Positions 45,762 through 56,337 of a stretch of DNA of 64,000 bases are shown in pieces (position 1 is the first letter of the stretch; every line of letters starts with the position of its first letter). The notes beneath the pieces were generated by a model, which had not been told where the DNA came from, made no database searches, and worked only from the letters and a program-made list of their open reading frames with translations. A program made the position numbers and the translations under genes. This DNA is from Castellaniella ginsengisoli (lineage in GTDB: Bacteria; Pseudomonadota; Gammaproteobacteria; Burkholderiales; Burkholderiaceae_B): NCBI RefSeq assembly GCF_039523235.1, contig NZ_BAAAEX010000006.1; one strand, given 5' to 3'.

Positions 45762-46880
45762 ATGCAGGTAGGCATTCCCCGCGAAACCCTGCCGGGCGAG
45801 ACCCGGGTCGCCGCCACGCCTGAAACCGTCAAGAAACTGGTGCAGGCCGGCCATCAGGTGCGGGTCGAGCGCGGGGCCGGCACGGCCGCCCGCTACCCCG
45901 ACGCCGACTACGAGAAGGCAGGCGCCGAACTGGCCGACGCCCAGGCCGCCCTGGGCGGCGAGCTGGTCCTGAAGGTGCGCCGGCCGGATGCGTCCGAACT
46001 GGGCCGCATGAAACCGGGCGCGGTCCTGCTCGGCATGCTGGACCCCTTCGATCCCGAAGGCCTGCGGGCGCTGGCGGGCGCCGGCCTGACGGCCTTCGCC
46101 CTGGAGGCCGCGCCGCGCACGACCCGCGCCCAGAGCCTGGACGTGCTGTCGTCCCAGGCCAATCTGGCGGGCTACAAGGCCGTGCTTCTGGCCACCCAAT
46201 ACTACGGGCGCATCTTTCCCATGATGATGACCGCCGCCGGCACCTTGAAAGCGGCCCGCGTGGTCGTGCTGGGCGCGGGCGTGGCCGGCCTGCAGGCCAT
46301 CGCCACCGCGCGCCGCCTGGGCGCCGTGGTCGAGGCTTCGGACGTGCGCCCCGCCGCGCGCGAGCAGGTCGAATCGCTGGGCGGGAAATTCATCGACGTG
46401 CCCTACGAAACCGACGAAGAGCGCGAGATCGCCGAGGGCGTCGGCGGCTACGCCCGGCCCATGCCGGCCGCCTGGATGGCGCGCCAGGCCGCCCTGGTGG
46501 CCGAGCGCTGCAAGCAGGCCGACATCGTCATCACCACGGCCCTGATCCCCGGCCGCCCGGCACCGACCTTGATCCAGCCGGATACGGTCGCCGCCATGAA
46601 GCCGGGCTCGGTCATCGTCGACCTGGCCGTGGAGCGCGGCGGCAATTGCCCGCTGTCGGTCCCCGGCGAGGTCGTCGAGCGCGACGGCGTCACCCTGGTC
46701 GGGCTGGCCAACCTGCCCGCCCTGCTGGCGACCGACGCGTCCGCGCTGTACGCGCGCAACGTGCTCGATTTCCTGAAACTCGTCATCGATGCCGAGGGCC
46801 GCTTCGCCCCGCCGGCGGACGACGACATCGTCAACGCCTGCCTGGTCTGCAAGGACGGCCAGGTCCTGAGGAGCGCCTGA
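45762..46880 (+). CDS. pntAA: NAD(P) transhydrogenase alpha subunit, part 1
   Basis: 372 residues containing domain I of transhydrogenase: the NAD-binding VVVLGAGVAGLQAIATARRLGA (about 167-187), AAPRTTRAQSLDVLSSQAN (about 115-133) and GVSLDVPYETDEE-like segments. Membrane-anchored partner needs pntAB and pntB; here the alpha chain is split into two genes, as is common. The stop overlaps the pntAB start (TGATG). Balances NADH and NADPH pools using the proton gradient. Confidence 0.94.
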   Translation: MQVGIPRETLPGETRVAATPETVKKLVQAGHQVRVERGAGTAARYPDADYEKAGAELADAQAALGGELVLKVRRPDASELGRMKPGAVLLGMLDPFDPEGLRALAGAGLTAFALEAAPRTTRAQSLDVLSSQANLAGYKAVLLATQYYGRIFPMMMTAAGTLKAARVVVLGAGVAGLQAIATARRLGAVVEASDVRPAAREQVESLGGKFIDVPYETDEEREIAEGVGGYARPMPAAWMARQAALVAERCKQADIVITTALIPGRPAPTLIQPDTVAAMKPGSVIVDLAVERGGNCPLSVPGEVVERDGVTLVGLANLPALLATDASALYARNVLDFLKLVIDAEGRFAPPADDDIVNACLVCKDGQVLRSA

Positions 46881-47184
46881 TGGAAGCCGTCAACCCCACC
46901 CTGATCAACATCATCATCTTCGTGCTTGCCGTCTACGTGGGCTTTCACGTCGTCTGGAACGTCACGCCCGCCCTGCATACTCCGCTGATGGCCGTGACCA
47001 ACGCCATCTCGGCCATCGTCATCGTCGGCGCCATGCTGGCGACCGGCCTCACCGAAGGCGGCCTGGCCCAGTCCATGGGCGTGTTCGCCGTGGCGCTGGC
47101 GGCGGTCAACGTCTTCGGCGGCTTCCTGGTCACCCAGCGCATGCTGGAGATGTTCAAGAAGAAAGACCGCAAGGGGGGCCAGGC

Positions 47185-47188
<4 letters not shown>
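46880..47188 (+). CDS. pntAB: NAD(P) transhydrogenase alpha subunit, part 2
   Basis: 102-residue membrane protein with about three helices: NPTLINIIIFVLAVYVGFHVVWNVTPALHTPLMAVTNAISAIVIVGA (about 5-51) and a cytosolic tail ending FKKKDRKGG. This is the short membrane domain of the split alpha subunit. Overlaps pntB by 4 bases. ATG at 46880, within the pntAA stop. Confidence 0.92.
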
Positions 47189-48621
<1,433 letters not shown>

Positions 48622-48642
48622 GGGCTCCGGCCTCGGGGAAGA

Positions 48643-48660
48643 CCCGCGCATGCGGGCTTT
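48643..48660 (+). terminator. Hairpin after pntB
   Basis: CCCGC-GCAT-GCGGG (48643-48656) followed by CTTT. Likely terminator of the pntAA-pntAB-pntB operon. Confidence 0.55.
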
Positions 48661-48740
48661 CCCGCAGTCCTGGAATACGGATTTCCGGACGGGATCGTTT
48701 AGAATTCATCCTGTCGCACTTTTGTGTCGTAAATAGAAAC

Positions 48741-49478
48741 ATGGCCTTCCAGGAAGACGATCCCTGTCTGGTGTCGCAACCGCTCGAAATCAGTTCCATC
48801 GTGCAAGGCCTGCTCAACCAGCGGGTGCTCGTGCGCCTGGACATCCCGGGGAAGACCGTCTCGATCATCTCGACGCTGCTCGACGTCGATCCGAAGACGA
48901 ACACGATGATCCTCGACAACGCCTCCGAGGACCAGATCAACACCCAGTTGCTGCGCGCGCCCGCCGTGCGCCTGCAAGGCACGCTCGACCGCGTGATGAT
49001 CGAGTTCTCCGGGCCGCTCAGCCCCGCCATGCACGGCGGCAAACCGGCCCTGTCGATGGCCTGGCCGGCCCAGTTGCGGCGCATCCAGCGGCGCGAGTTC
49101 TTCCGGGTCGATATTCCGGCCAGCAATCCCGCGTACTGTCTGATCGAAAGCGATGCCCTGCCCTCGGGCTCCGCGCGCTTCCGGATCGCCGACATCAGCG
49201 CCGGCGGCCTGCAACTGGTGGACCACGACAAGCTGCTCGTCGACCTCCCCGTGGGCACGATCTTCGAGGAGTGCACCCTCGAACTGCCCGACGCCGACGA
49301 ACTGGACGTCGGCCTGCGCGTGCTCCGGTCCACCCACCTGACGCAGGACAACGGCAAACCGCAACATCAGGTCGCCTGCCGCTACTTCAATCTGCCCGAC
49401 AGCCGCCAGATCACCATCCAGCAGTACATCGGCACCCTGGAGCGCGCCGTCCTCGCCCGCCGCTGGGGCATGGAATAA
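48741..49478 (+). CDS. YcgR-like PilZ-domain protein (flagellar brake)
   Basis: 245 residues in the YcgR layout: an N-terminal YcgR_N domain (LVRLDIPGKTVSIISTLLDVDPKTNTM, about 30-56) and a C-terminal PilZ domain with the c-di-GMP-binding Arg motif QRREFFRVDIP (about 114-124) and IADISAGGLQL (about 152-162, D/N-x-S-x-x-G). Such proteins slow flagellar rotation when c-di-GMP is high. No flagellar genes are in the window; two chemoreceptors lie 12 kb to the right. Confidence 0.85.
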   Translation: MAFQEDDPCLVSQPLEISSIVQGLLNQRVLVRLDIPGKTVSIISTLLDVDPKTNTMILDNASEDQINTQLLRAPAVRLQGTLDRVMIEFSGPLSPAMHGGKPALSMAWPAQLRRIQRREFFRVDIPASNPAYCLIESDALPSGSARFRIADISAGGLQLVDHDKLLVDLPVGTIFEECTLELPDADELDVGLRVLRSTHLTQDNGKPQHQVACRYFNLPDSRQITIQQYIGTLERAVLARRWGME

Positions 49479-49514
49479 ACCCGGACGGGATCCGGCCCGG
49501 GTCTCCGGCTCAAA

Positions 49515-49553
49515 CGGCACCCGACATCGGCACCCGACATCGGCACCCGATAA
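49515..49553 (+). repeat. Triple tandem repeat before the hydroxyproline operon
   Basis: CGGCACCCGACAT occurs twice (49515-49527, 49528-49540) and its first ten bases a third time (49541-49550), the last merging into the operator-like inverted repeat. It could be a binding array or replication slippage. Confidence 0.6.
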
Positions 49554-49579
49554 ATATATTGGTTGAATATTTATCGGGT
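49545..49579. promoter_or_regulatory. Probable GntR operator 1
   Basis: Perfect 13-bp arms (ACCCGATAAATAT and its complement) with a 9-base centre, TAAATAT-N9-ATATTTA, 53 bases upstream of the dehydrogenase ATG. The same core and the same 9-base spacing recur at 58004-58032 before the TRAP operon. Likely bound by the GntR regulator encoded at 51842-52498. Confidence 0.7.
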
Positions 49580-49632
49580 CTGTGAAATCATCCCCGTACC
49601 GGGTCCGCTGGCGACCCTGAACGGCACTTATC

Positions 49633-50883
49633 ATGAACGCTTCCTCCTGTGACGTCGCCATCGTGGGCGGCGGCATCATCGGCCTGAGCTGCGCCCTGTA
49701 CCTCCGCGAGGCCGGGCATGACGTCATCGTGGTCGAACGCAACGATCCGGCCAGCGGCGCCAGCCGGGGCAACGCAGGGGCACTGGCCTTTGCCGAAATC
49801 CTGCCGCTGGCCTCTCCGCGCATCATCCGCAAGGCGGCTCGCTGGCTGTTCGACCCCCTGGGGCCGCTCAGCCTGCCACCCGCCTATCTGCCGCAGATCG
49901 CGCCCTGGCTGCTGCGCCTGTGGCGCGCCAGCCGGCCGTCGCGCTACCAGGCCAACATCCAGGCGCAGGCGACCCTGATCGGCCTGGCCGAACAGGAAAT
50001 GCTGGCCATGCTGGCCCGCACGGGGCTGGATCGCCATCTGCACACCGAAGGCGTGCTGGAAGTCTACGAAGGCGCCGGCCGTTTTGCCGCCGCCCAGGAA
50101 ACCGCCCGCCAGCGCCTGGCCCACGGCATCGAAAGCCGTCCCGTCCAGGGCGCCGAACTGGCCGAACTCCAGCCCGGCCTGTCGCCCCGCTTCACCCACG
50201 GCATGCTGGTGCCCCGCTGGCGCAACGTCGACGACCCCCAGGCACTGGCCGTGGACATCGGCCGGCAGGCGCAGGCGCTCGGCGCCCGCATGCTGCGCCG
50301 CGAAGTCCGCGCCATCGAACCCGGCACCGAGGGCGCCCGCCTGGCGCTGGACGACGGCACCTCCCTGGCGGCACGCCGGGTCGTCATCGCCGCCGGCGCC
50401 TGGTCGCACCGGCTGAGCCGCCCGCTGGGCGACCCCATCCCCCTGGAAACCGAGCGCGGCTACAACACGACCCTGCCGCCTGGCGCGCTCGACCTGCGCC
50501 GCCAGATCACCTTTTCCGACCATGGCTTCGTGATCTCGCCCCTGAGCTGCGGCATCCGCGTCGGCGGCGCCGTCGAACTCGCCGGCCTGAAGCGCCCGCC
50601 CGACTACCGCCGCGCCCAGGCCATGCTGGACAAGGCCAAGGCCTTCCTGCCGGCGCTGCGCACCGAGGGCGGCGAGCAATGGATGGGATTCCGGCCCAGC
50701 CTGCCCGACTCGCTGCCGGTGATCGGCCGCGCGCGGCGCCACCCCGATATCTTCTACGCCTTCGGTCACGGGCATCTGGGCTTGACGCAATCGGCCGCCA
50801 CGGCGCGCCTGATCCGCGACCTGATCGGCGGCCATCCCCCCGCCATCGACCCCGCTCCCTACCGGCCGGAACGCTTTTTCTGA
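49633..50883 (+). CDS. FAD-dependent D-amino-acid dehydrogenase (probable D-hydroxyproline dehydrogenase)
   Basis: 416 residues of the DadA/DAAO family: FAD-binding DVAIVGGGIIGLSCALYLREAG (about 7-28), VERNDPASGASRGNAG (about 33-48), and C-terminal GHGHLGLTQSAATA (about 380). Similar enzymes oxidise cis-4-hydroxy-D-proline to pyrroline-4-hydroxy-2-carboxylate. The assignment rests on linkage to the epimerase, the deaminase and the semialdehyde dehydrogenase; a general D-amino-acid dehydrogenase cannot be ruled out. First gene of the rightward operon. Confidence 0.82.
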   Translation: MNASSCDVAIVGGGIIGLSCALYLREAGHDVIVVERNDPASGASRGNAGALAFAEILPLASPRIIRKAARWLFDPLGPLSLPPAYLPQIAPWLLRLWRASRPSRYQANIQAQATLIGLAEQEMLAMLARTGLDRHLHTEGVLEVYEGAGRFAAAQETARQRLAHGIESRPVQGAELAELQPGLSPRFTHGMLVPRWRNVDDPQALAVDIGRQAQALGARMLRREVRAIEPGTEGARLALDDGTSLAARRVVIAAGAWSHRLSRPLGDPIPLETERGYNTTLPPGALDLRRQITFSDHGFVISPLSCGIRVGGAVELAGLKRPPDYRRAQAMLDKAKAFLPALRTEGGEQWMGFRPSLPDSLPVIGRARRHPDIFYAFGHGHLGLTQSAATARLIRDLIGGHPPAIDPAPYRPERFF

Positions 50884-50892
50884 GGACTCATC

Positions 50893-51834
50893 ATGCACCG
50901 CATCGCCATCCTGGATTCCCACACGGGCGGAGAGCCGACCCGGCTGGTACTCGACGGCTTTCCCGATCTGGGCGGGGGATCCATGGCCGACCGCCGCCGG
51001 CTCCTGGCAGAACGGCACGACGATTGGCGCAAAGCCGTGATTCTGGAGCCGCGCGGCAGCGACGTGCTGGTCGGCGCCCTCCTGTGCGCGCCGGTCGATC
51101 CCGCCGCCACCGCCGGCGTCATCTTCTTCAACAACACCGGCTATCTGGGCATGTGCGGCCACGGCACCATCGGCCTGCTGGCTTCGCTGGCCTGGATGGG
51201 CCGCATCGAACCGGGCGAGCATCGCATCGAGACTCCGGTGGGCCCCGTCGGCACCACCCTGCACGCCGACGGCTCGGTCAGCGTGCGCAATGTGCCTGCC
51301 TACCGCCATCGCAAGGCGGTCGCCGTGGACGTCCCGGGCTACGGCACCGTGCACGGCGACATCGCCTGGGGCGGCAACTGGTTCTTCCTGGTCGAGGCGC
51401 CCGACCGGGTCGTGCCCGGCGCCGACCGGGCCGCCCTCACGGATTACGCCTGGGCCATCTGCCAGGCCCTGGAAGCCCAGGGCATCCGCGGCCGGGGCGA
51501 TGCGCGCATCGACCACATCGAGCTTTTCGGCGCCGACGAGGACGCCGACAGCCGCAACTTCGTGCTCTGCCCCGGCAAGGCCTACGACCGCTCGCCCTGC
51601 GGCACCGGCACCAGCGCCAAACTGGCCTGCCTGGCCGCCGACGGCAAACTCGCGTCGGGACAGATCTGGCGCCAGTCCAGTATCATTGGCAGCCAGTTCC
51701 AGGCCAGCTACGAACCGGGCGAGCACGGCGAGGTCATCCCGACCCTGCGCGGCCGCGCCTACATCAGCGGCGAAACCACCCTGATTCTCCAGGACGATGA
51801 TCCCTTTCAATGGGGCATCGAACCGCAGCTCTGA
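50893..51834 (+). CDS. 4-hydroxyproline 2-epimerase
   Basis: 313-residue proline-racemase-fold protein. Both catalytic Cys are present: MCGHGTIG (about 88) and SPCGTGTSA (about 236). That Cys/Cys pair distinguishes epimerases and racemases from the dehydratases that have Ser or Thr in the first position. Converts trans-4-hydroxy-L-proline to cis-4-hydroxy-D-proline. Nine bases after the dehydrogenase gene and 7 before the regulator gene; proline racemase is less likely given the neighbours. Confidence 0.9.
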   Translation: MHRIAILDSHTGGEPTRLVLDGFPDLGGGSMADRRRLLAERHDDWRKAVILEPRGSDVLVGALLCAPVDPAATAGVIFFNNTGYLGMCGHGTIGLLASLAWMGRIEPGEHRIETPVGPVGTTLHADGSVSVRNVPAYRHRKAVAVDVPGYGTVHGDIAWGGNWFFLVEAPDRVVPGADRAALTDYAWAICQALEAQGIRGRGDARIDHIELFGADEDADSRNFVLCPGKAYDRSPCGTGTSAKLACLAADGKLASGQIWRQSSIIGSQFQASYEPGEHGEVIPTLRGRAYISGETTLILQDDDPFQWGIEPQL

Positions 51835-51841
51835 TCCGACC

Positions 51842-52498
51842 ATGACTTCCGCATCCCCCACCATCAAGATCCGCGCCACCGAAGCGGCCTACGACCGCAT
51901 CGAGCAGATGATCGCCACACTGCAACTGGAGCCCAACCAGCCGATCGTGGAAAGCGACCTCATTCAGATGACCGGCCTGGGCCGCACGCCCATCCGCGAG
52001 GCACTGATGCGGCTGATCGCCAGCGGCCTGATCGAACAGCAGCCCCGCCGCGGGCTTCGCGTCAGCGAAATCCGCATCGCGGAACACCTCATCCTGATCG
52101 AGACCCGCCGGGTTCTGGAACGGCTGATCGCCGGATCGGCGGCCCGCCGCGCCACGGCCGGCCAGCGCGCCGCCCTGCTGCAGTGCGCGCACGACATGGC
52201 GGCCGCCGCACACGCGGGCGACCTGGGCGACTACATGCAGGCCGACCAGGCCCTGGATCGCGTCACGCACGAAGCCAGCCGCAACCCCTACGCGGTGCAG
52301 GCGATCATTCCCATGATCATTCAATGCCGGCGTTTCTGGTACGCCTACCAGCACGAAGGCGACCTGGAACGCGGCGCCCGCTGCCACCTGATGCTGGCCG
52401 AAGGCATCCACGCCAACGATCCGGAGCGGGCCATCGCCGGCGCAGATGCGCTGATGGACTACCTGATGGATTTCACCCACACGGTGATCGAGGGGTGA
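51842..52498 (+). CDS. GntR-family regulator (FCD type)
   Basis: 218 residues: N-terminal winged helix (EAAYDRIEQMIATLQLEPNQPIVESDLIQMTGLGRTPIREALMRLIASGLIEQQPRRGLRVS, about 11-73) and a C-terminal all-helical FCD ligand-binding domain (about 80-210, with IETRRVLERLIAGSAARRA and DQALDRVTHEASRNP). FCD domains bind carboxylates and similar metabolites with a metal ion. Encoded between epimerase and terminator in the rightward operon; predicted to bind the two TAAATAT-N9-ATATTTA sites. Confidence 0.9.
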   Translation: MTSASPTIKIRATEAAYDRIEQMIATLQLEPNQPIVESDLIQMTGLGRTPIREALMRLIASGLIEQQPRRGLRVSEIRIAEHLILIETRRVLERLIAGSAARRATAGQRAALLQCAHDMAAAAHAGDLGDYMQADQALDRVTHEASRNPYAVQAIIPMIIQCRRFWYAYQHEGDLERGARCHLMLAEGIHANDPERAIAGADALMDYLMDFTHTVIEG

Positions 52499-52515
52499 GC
52501 CACCCCTCGCCGCGC

Positions 52516-52553
52516 AGCTCCACGCCGCCGGGGCGGCCCGGCGGCGTGGAGCT
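52516..52553. terminator. Perfect 17-bp hairpin between convergent operons
   Basis: 17 perfect base pairs (52516-52532 with 52537-52553) and a 4-base GCGG loop, followed by TT on the plus strand. Sits between the GntR and aldehyde dehydrogenase 3' ends, so it probably terminates both operons. Confidence 0.8.
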
Positions 52554-52577
52554 TTCCTGCGCCAGACCCGGGCAGGC

Positions 52578-54059
52578 CTAGTTCACATACCAGATCGTCT
52601 TGACCTGCTGGTACTGGTCCAGGGCTTCCAGGCCATTGTCGCGGCCGCCGAAGCCGGACTGCTTGTAGCCACCGAACGGGGTCGTGATGTCGCCTTCCGA
52701 GAAACCGTTGACCGACACCGTGCCCGCCTGGATGGCGCGGGCCACGCGCTGGGCGCGGCCCACGTCGCGGGTGTACAGGGACGCCGCCAGGCCGTAGTGG
52801 CTGTCATTGGCCAGCTCGATGGCTTCGGCTTCGGTCTCGAAGGAGGTCACGGCCAGGATGGGACCGAAGACTTCCTCGCGGAACAGGCGCGAGGCGCGCG
52901 TGACGCCGTCGAAGATGGTCGGCTCCACATACCAGCCGCTGCCCAGGTCGGAATGAATGCGGCCGCCATGCGCCAGCCGCGCCCCTTCGGCCGCAGCGCC
53001 TTCGAGGAAGCTGCGCACCTTGTCGAAATGCGCGCGTTCGACCATGGGGCCGATCTGCACGGATTCGTCCGTGGGCAAGCCGACCTTCCAGGCGGACAGG
53101 CGCGCGCGCAGACGGTCGAGCAGGGCATCCTTGATACCGGCCTGGACGATCAGGCGCGAACCGCAACTGCAATTCTCGCCCATGTTCCAGAAGGCGGCGG
53201 CCAGCACATGATCCACCAGGCCATCCAGATCCGCGTCGTCGAAGATCACCTGCGGGCTCTTGCCGCCGCACTCCAGGACGATTTCCTTCAAGTTGCTTTC
53301 GGCGGAATACTTCAGGAAGTAGCGGCCGACCTCGGTGGAGCCCGTGAAGGACACCACGTCCACATCCATGTGGCGGCCCAGCGCCTGGCCGACTTCCTCG
53401 CCCAGGCCGGTCACCAGTTGCAGCGCCGACGCCGGGACGCCTGCCTCGTGGGCCAGTTGGGTCATGCGGTAGGCGCTCAGGGACGTGAGCTCGGCGGGCT
53501 TGACGATGACCGAATTACCGGCCGCCAGCGCGGGCGCGACCTTCCAGGCATACATCTGCGCGGGGAAATTCCAGGGCAGCACGGCGCCCACCACGCCGAT
53601 GGGTTCCTTGACGATCAGGCCCATGGCATCCGGTCCCGTCGGGGCGATGCGGCCGAAACACTTGTCGATGGCTTCGGCGTACCAGCGGAACGTGTCGAGC
53701 GTGGCCGGCAGGTCGGTATTCAGGCACTCGGTGATCGGCTTGCCGGCATCGATGCAGTCCAGCGCCGCCAGTTCTTCGGCGTGGTCCGTCATCAGGTCCG
53801 CCCAGGCCAGCATGATGCGCTTGCGTTCCGCCGGGGCCAGTTGCGACCATTCCCCGGACTTGAAGCCGGCGCGCGCCACGCGCACCGCCAGATCGACATC
53901 GGCGGCGGTGCCCGATTCCAGGGAGCCGATCACGCTGTTGTCGATCGGCGTCGTATTGTCCATCCGGGCGCCCGGCGCCTCATGGCCGGGAATCAGGTGG
54001 CCCGCCCAAAGGCTGCCTGCGCGGGCCTGGGCGAAAATCTGTTCTTTGGTCTGCGGCAT
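52578..54059 (-). CDS. Aldehyde dehydrogenase (probable 2-oxoglutarate semialdehyde dehydrogenase)
   Basis: 493-residue NAD(P)-dependent aldehyde dehydrogenase: GAVLPWNFPAQMYAWKVAPALAAGNSVIVKPAE (about 155-187), VSFTGSTEVGRYF (about 232), catalytic Glu in VLECGGKSP (about 261) and Cys in GENCSCGSRLIV (about 299). By sequence it resembles PuuC-type enzymes; by context it should oxidise 2-oxoglutarate semialdehyde, the product of the adjacent deaminase, to 2-oxoglutarate. Start at 54059 (MPQTKEQ); the longer frame adds a non-conserved stretch. Last gene of the leftward operon. Confidence 0.85.
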   Translation of the reverse strand: MPQTKEQIFAQARAGSLWAGHLIPGHEAPGARMDNTTPIDNSVIGSLESGTAADVDLAVRVARAGFKSGEWSQLAPAERKRIMLAWADLMTDHAEELAALDCIDAGKPITECLNTDLPATLDTFRWYAEAIDKCFGRIAPTGPDAMGLIVKEPIGVVGAVLPWNFPAQMYAWKVAPALAAGNSVIVKPAELTSLSAYRMTQLAHEAGVPASALQLVTGLGEEVGQALGRHMDVDVVSFTGSTEVGRYFLKYSAESNLKEIVLECGGKSPQVIFDDADLDGLVDHVLAAAFWNMGENCSCGSRLIVQAGIKDALLDRLRARLSAWKVGLPTDESVQIGPMVERAHFDKVRSFLEGAAAEGARLAHGGRIHSDLGSGWYVEPTIFDGVTRASRLFREEVFGPILAVTSFETEAEAIELANDSHYGLAASLYTRDVGRAQRVARAIQAGTVSVNGFSEGDITTPFGGYKQSGFGGRDNGLEALDQYQQVKTIWYVN

Positions 54060-54069
54060 GGTGGTCTCC

Positions 54070-54945
54070 TCAGCCTTGGTAGGCATCCAGCAGCGCCAGG
54101 AAGGCGCGTTCGTCCTGCTCCGACAGCGGGGCCAGGGGCTGGCGCACCGGGCCGGCCTCGATGCCATGGCGGCGGCAACCCAGCTTGGCCTTCTGGTTGT
54201 AGTCGCCGGACTCCATGGCCTGGATCACCGGGTACATGCCGCTCATCAGGCGGCGAACCTCGTCCCACCGGCCGTCGTCGGCGGCCTTGACCATGGCCGC
54301 CTGCTCGCCCGGGAAGACATTGGCGCCGCCGCTGATCCAACTGCGCACGCCCCAGAACAGGAAATCGGCCGCCATGTCGTCGGAACCGCTGATGATGTCG
54401 AAATCCGGGATATTGGCCTGGATCAGGGCCAGGGCGCGGTTGAAACTGCCGCTGCTTTCCTTGATGCCGACGATGTTGGGGATGCGGGCCAGTTCGATCA
54501 CGGTCTCGATCGCGATCTGCACGCCGACCCGGGCCGGGAAGTCGTACATGATGATCGGCAGCTTCGTGGCTTGCGCGACCGTGCGGAAATGCTGCGCAAT
54601 CCCGGCCTGCTCCGGCAGGCTGTAGGGCGGCGTGGACAGCATCAGGCCGTCGTAACCCAGCGCCTCGGCCTGTTGCGCATTGCGAATGGCCTGCGTCGTC
54701 GACAGGGCGTTGATGCCGGCGATCGCGGTCACACGGCCCCGGGTGGCCTCGGCCACCGTGCGCAGCACCAGTTCGCGCTCGTCGTCTTCCAGCGCGTAGT
54801 ACTCGCCCGTGGTGCCGCAGGCGACGATTCCCGCGACGCCGGCCTCGATGAAGCGCTCCGCCAGCCGGCGCAGCGCGTCGGCATCGACGCGGCCATCCGC
54901 CGCGAACGGGGTGATGATGGGAACCAGGACTCCAGCGGTATTCAT
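54070..54945 (-). CDS. DapA-like pyrroline-4-hydroxy-2-carboxylate deaminase
   Basis: 291-residue class-I aldolase-fold protein of the DapA family: VPIITPFAADGRVD (about 8), GIVACGTTGEYYAL (about 37-50), Tyr in IIMYDFPARVGVQ (about 135) and the Schiff-base lysine in IVGIKESSGSF (about 162). Homologues in hydroxyproline clusters convert pyrroline-4-hydroxy-2-carboxylate to 2-oxoglutarate semialdehyde. Neighbours support that role over dihydrodipicolinate synthesis. 10 bases before the aldehyde dehydrogenase. Confidence 0.82.
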   Translation of the reverse strand: MNTAGVLVPIITPFAADGRVDADALRRLAERFIEAGVAGIVACGTTGEYYALEDDERELVLRTVAEATRGRVTAIAGINALSTTQAIRNAQQAEALGYDGLMLSTPPYSLPEQAGIAQHFRTVAQATKLPIIMYDFPARVGVQIAIETVIELARIPNIVGIKESSGSFNRALALIQANIPDFDIISGSDDMAADFLFWGVRSWISGGANVFPGEQAAMVKAADDGRWDEVRRLMSGMYPVIQAMESGDYNQKAKLGCRRHGIEAGPVRQPLAPLSEQDERAFLALLDAYQG

Positions 54946-55017
54946 ATGTATTCCTAAAGACGAGAAAAACGGCCCGGACTTCGGGCGAATGCGGGGCGCA
55001 AGACCCCGGAATCAAAA

Positions 55018-56337
55018 TCAGAACCCGACGACGCGCTGCGGCAGCCAGGTGGCCAGGGCCGGGAACAGCACCACCAGCGCCAGGGTCGCGAATTGAATCA
55101 AGATGAAAGGCACCACGCCTTTGCAGACCTGGCCGTACTTCATGTCCGGCGGCGCGATCGAAAGCAGGTAGAAGATCGAGGATGCCATCGGCGGGGTCAG
55201 GTAGCTGGTCTGGATGACGATGATCACCAGCGTGCCGAACCAGATCGGATCGACGCCGGCCGCCGTGAGCACGGGCAGGAACAGCGGCACGCAGATCAGC
55301 ACGTTGGCGGTCCAGTCGAGCACGAAACCCAGCAGGAACACGATGCACAGGAACAGCACCAGGGTGCCCGACACCCCCAGGCCCATGTCGGAGATCAGCC
55401 CCTGGATCAGGCGCGACCCTCCGTTGGCGGCGAAAATTCCCGTAAACATGATACCGCCGGCCACGATCAGCATGATCATGGCGGAGATCCGCACGGTGAT
55501 CGCCAGCGACTCCCGCATCACGGGCAGGCTGAACTTGCCGTAGCAGATGCACAGGATCAGCGCGCCGACCGCGCCGACGGCCGCGGCCTCGGTGGGCGAG
55601 GCGATGCCGGCCATCAGCGAGCCCAGCACGGCCACGATCAGCAGCATGGTGGGCAACAGGCCGCTGAGCGTGATTTTCAGCTTTTCCATCACCGGCAGAC
55701 GCATGTCCGGATCGTCGGCCCGGGGGCCTTTCTTCGGATCCACGAGGCAGACGACGATGATGTACAGGACGAACAGCGCCACCATCACCAGCCCCGGGAA
55801 CAGCATGGCGGCAAACAGCTCGCCCACCGAGATCTGCGCCAGCGAGGCATACACCACGGCCACCACCGAAGGCGGGATCATGGTGCCCAGCGAACCGCCC
55901 GCGCAGATGGTGCCTGCGATCAGGGAATTGTCGTAGCGAAAACGCTGCATGGCGGGAATGGCCATCAGGCCCACCATGACTTCGACCGCCCCCACCACGC
56001 CGGCGGCGGCGGCGAAGGTGGCGCCCATGGCGATGGTGGCCACGGCCAGGCCGCCGGGCAGCCGGCCCAGCCACAACTGCATGGTGCGGAACAGGCGTGC
56101 GGCAATGCCGGAGCGCTCCAGGATCGCGCCCATCAGCACGAACATGGGAATGGCCGACAGGATGTAGTTGGTGGCCGCCGAATACAGGCCGCCGTAGAGT
56201 TGATTGAACACCTGATCGCCGAAGGCGAACCAGCCGGCCGCCAGGGCGGGAACGATCAGGGACAGGGAAACGGGGACGCCCAGGAAAATCAGCAGGAACA
56301 TCCCCGGAAACATCAGGGCGGCGATGGTCGGATTCAT
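55018..56337 (-). CDS. TRAP transporter large permease (DctM)
   Basis: 439 residues, about 12 membrane segments: MNPTIAALMFPGMFLLIFLGVPVSLSL at the N-terminus, AVATIAMGATFAAAAGVVGAVEVMVGLMAIPAM (about 100-133), and LTPPMASSIFYL (about 385). Uses an ion gradient to import the DctP-bound substrate. Start overlaps the DctQ stop (TGATG). Probably imports hydroxyproline. Confidence 0.92.
   Translation of the reverse strand: MNPTIAALMFPGMFLLIFLGVPVSLSLIVPALAAGWFAFGDQVFNQLYGGLYSAATNYILSAIPMFVLMGAILERSGIAARLFRTMQLWLGRLPGGLAVATIAMGATFAAAAGVVGAVEVMVGLMAIPAMQRFRYDNSLIAGTICAGGSLGTMIPPSVVAVVYASLAQISVGELFAAMLFPGLVMVALFVLYIIVVCLVDPKKGPRADDPDMRLPVMEKLKITLSGLLPTMLLIVAVLGSLMAGIASPTEAAAVGAVGALILCICYGKFSLPVMRESLAITVRISAMIMLIVAGGIMFTGIFAANGGSRLIQGLISDMGLGVSGTLVLFLCIVFLLGFVLDWTANVLICVPLFLPVLTAAGVDPIWFGTLVIIVIQTSYLTPPMASSIFYLLSIAPPDMKYGQVCKGVVPFILIQFATLALVVLFPALATWLPQRVVGF

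Noticed and set aside
49588..51879. 763-residue leftward frame opposite the dehydrogenase and epimerase genes
   Set aside because: Gly/Ala/Asp-rich antisense frame with no recognisable motif; both forward genes carry catalytic residues.
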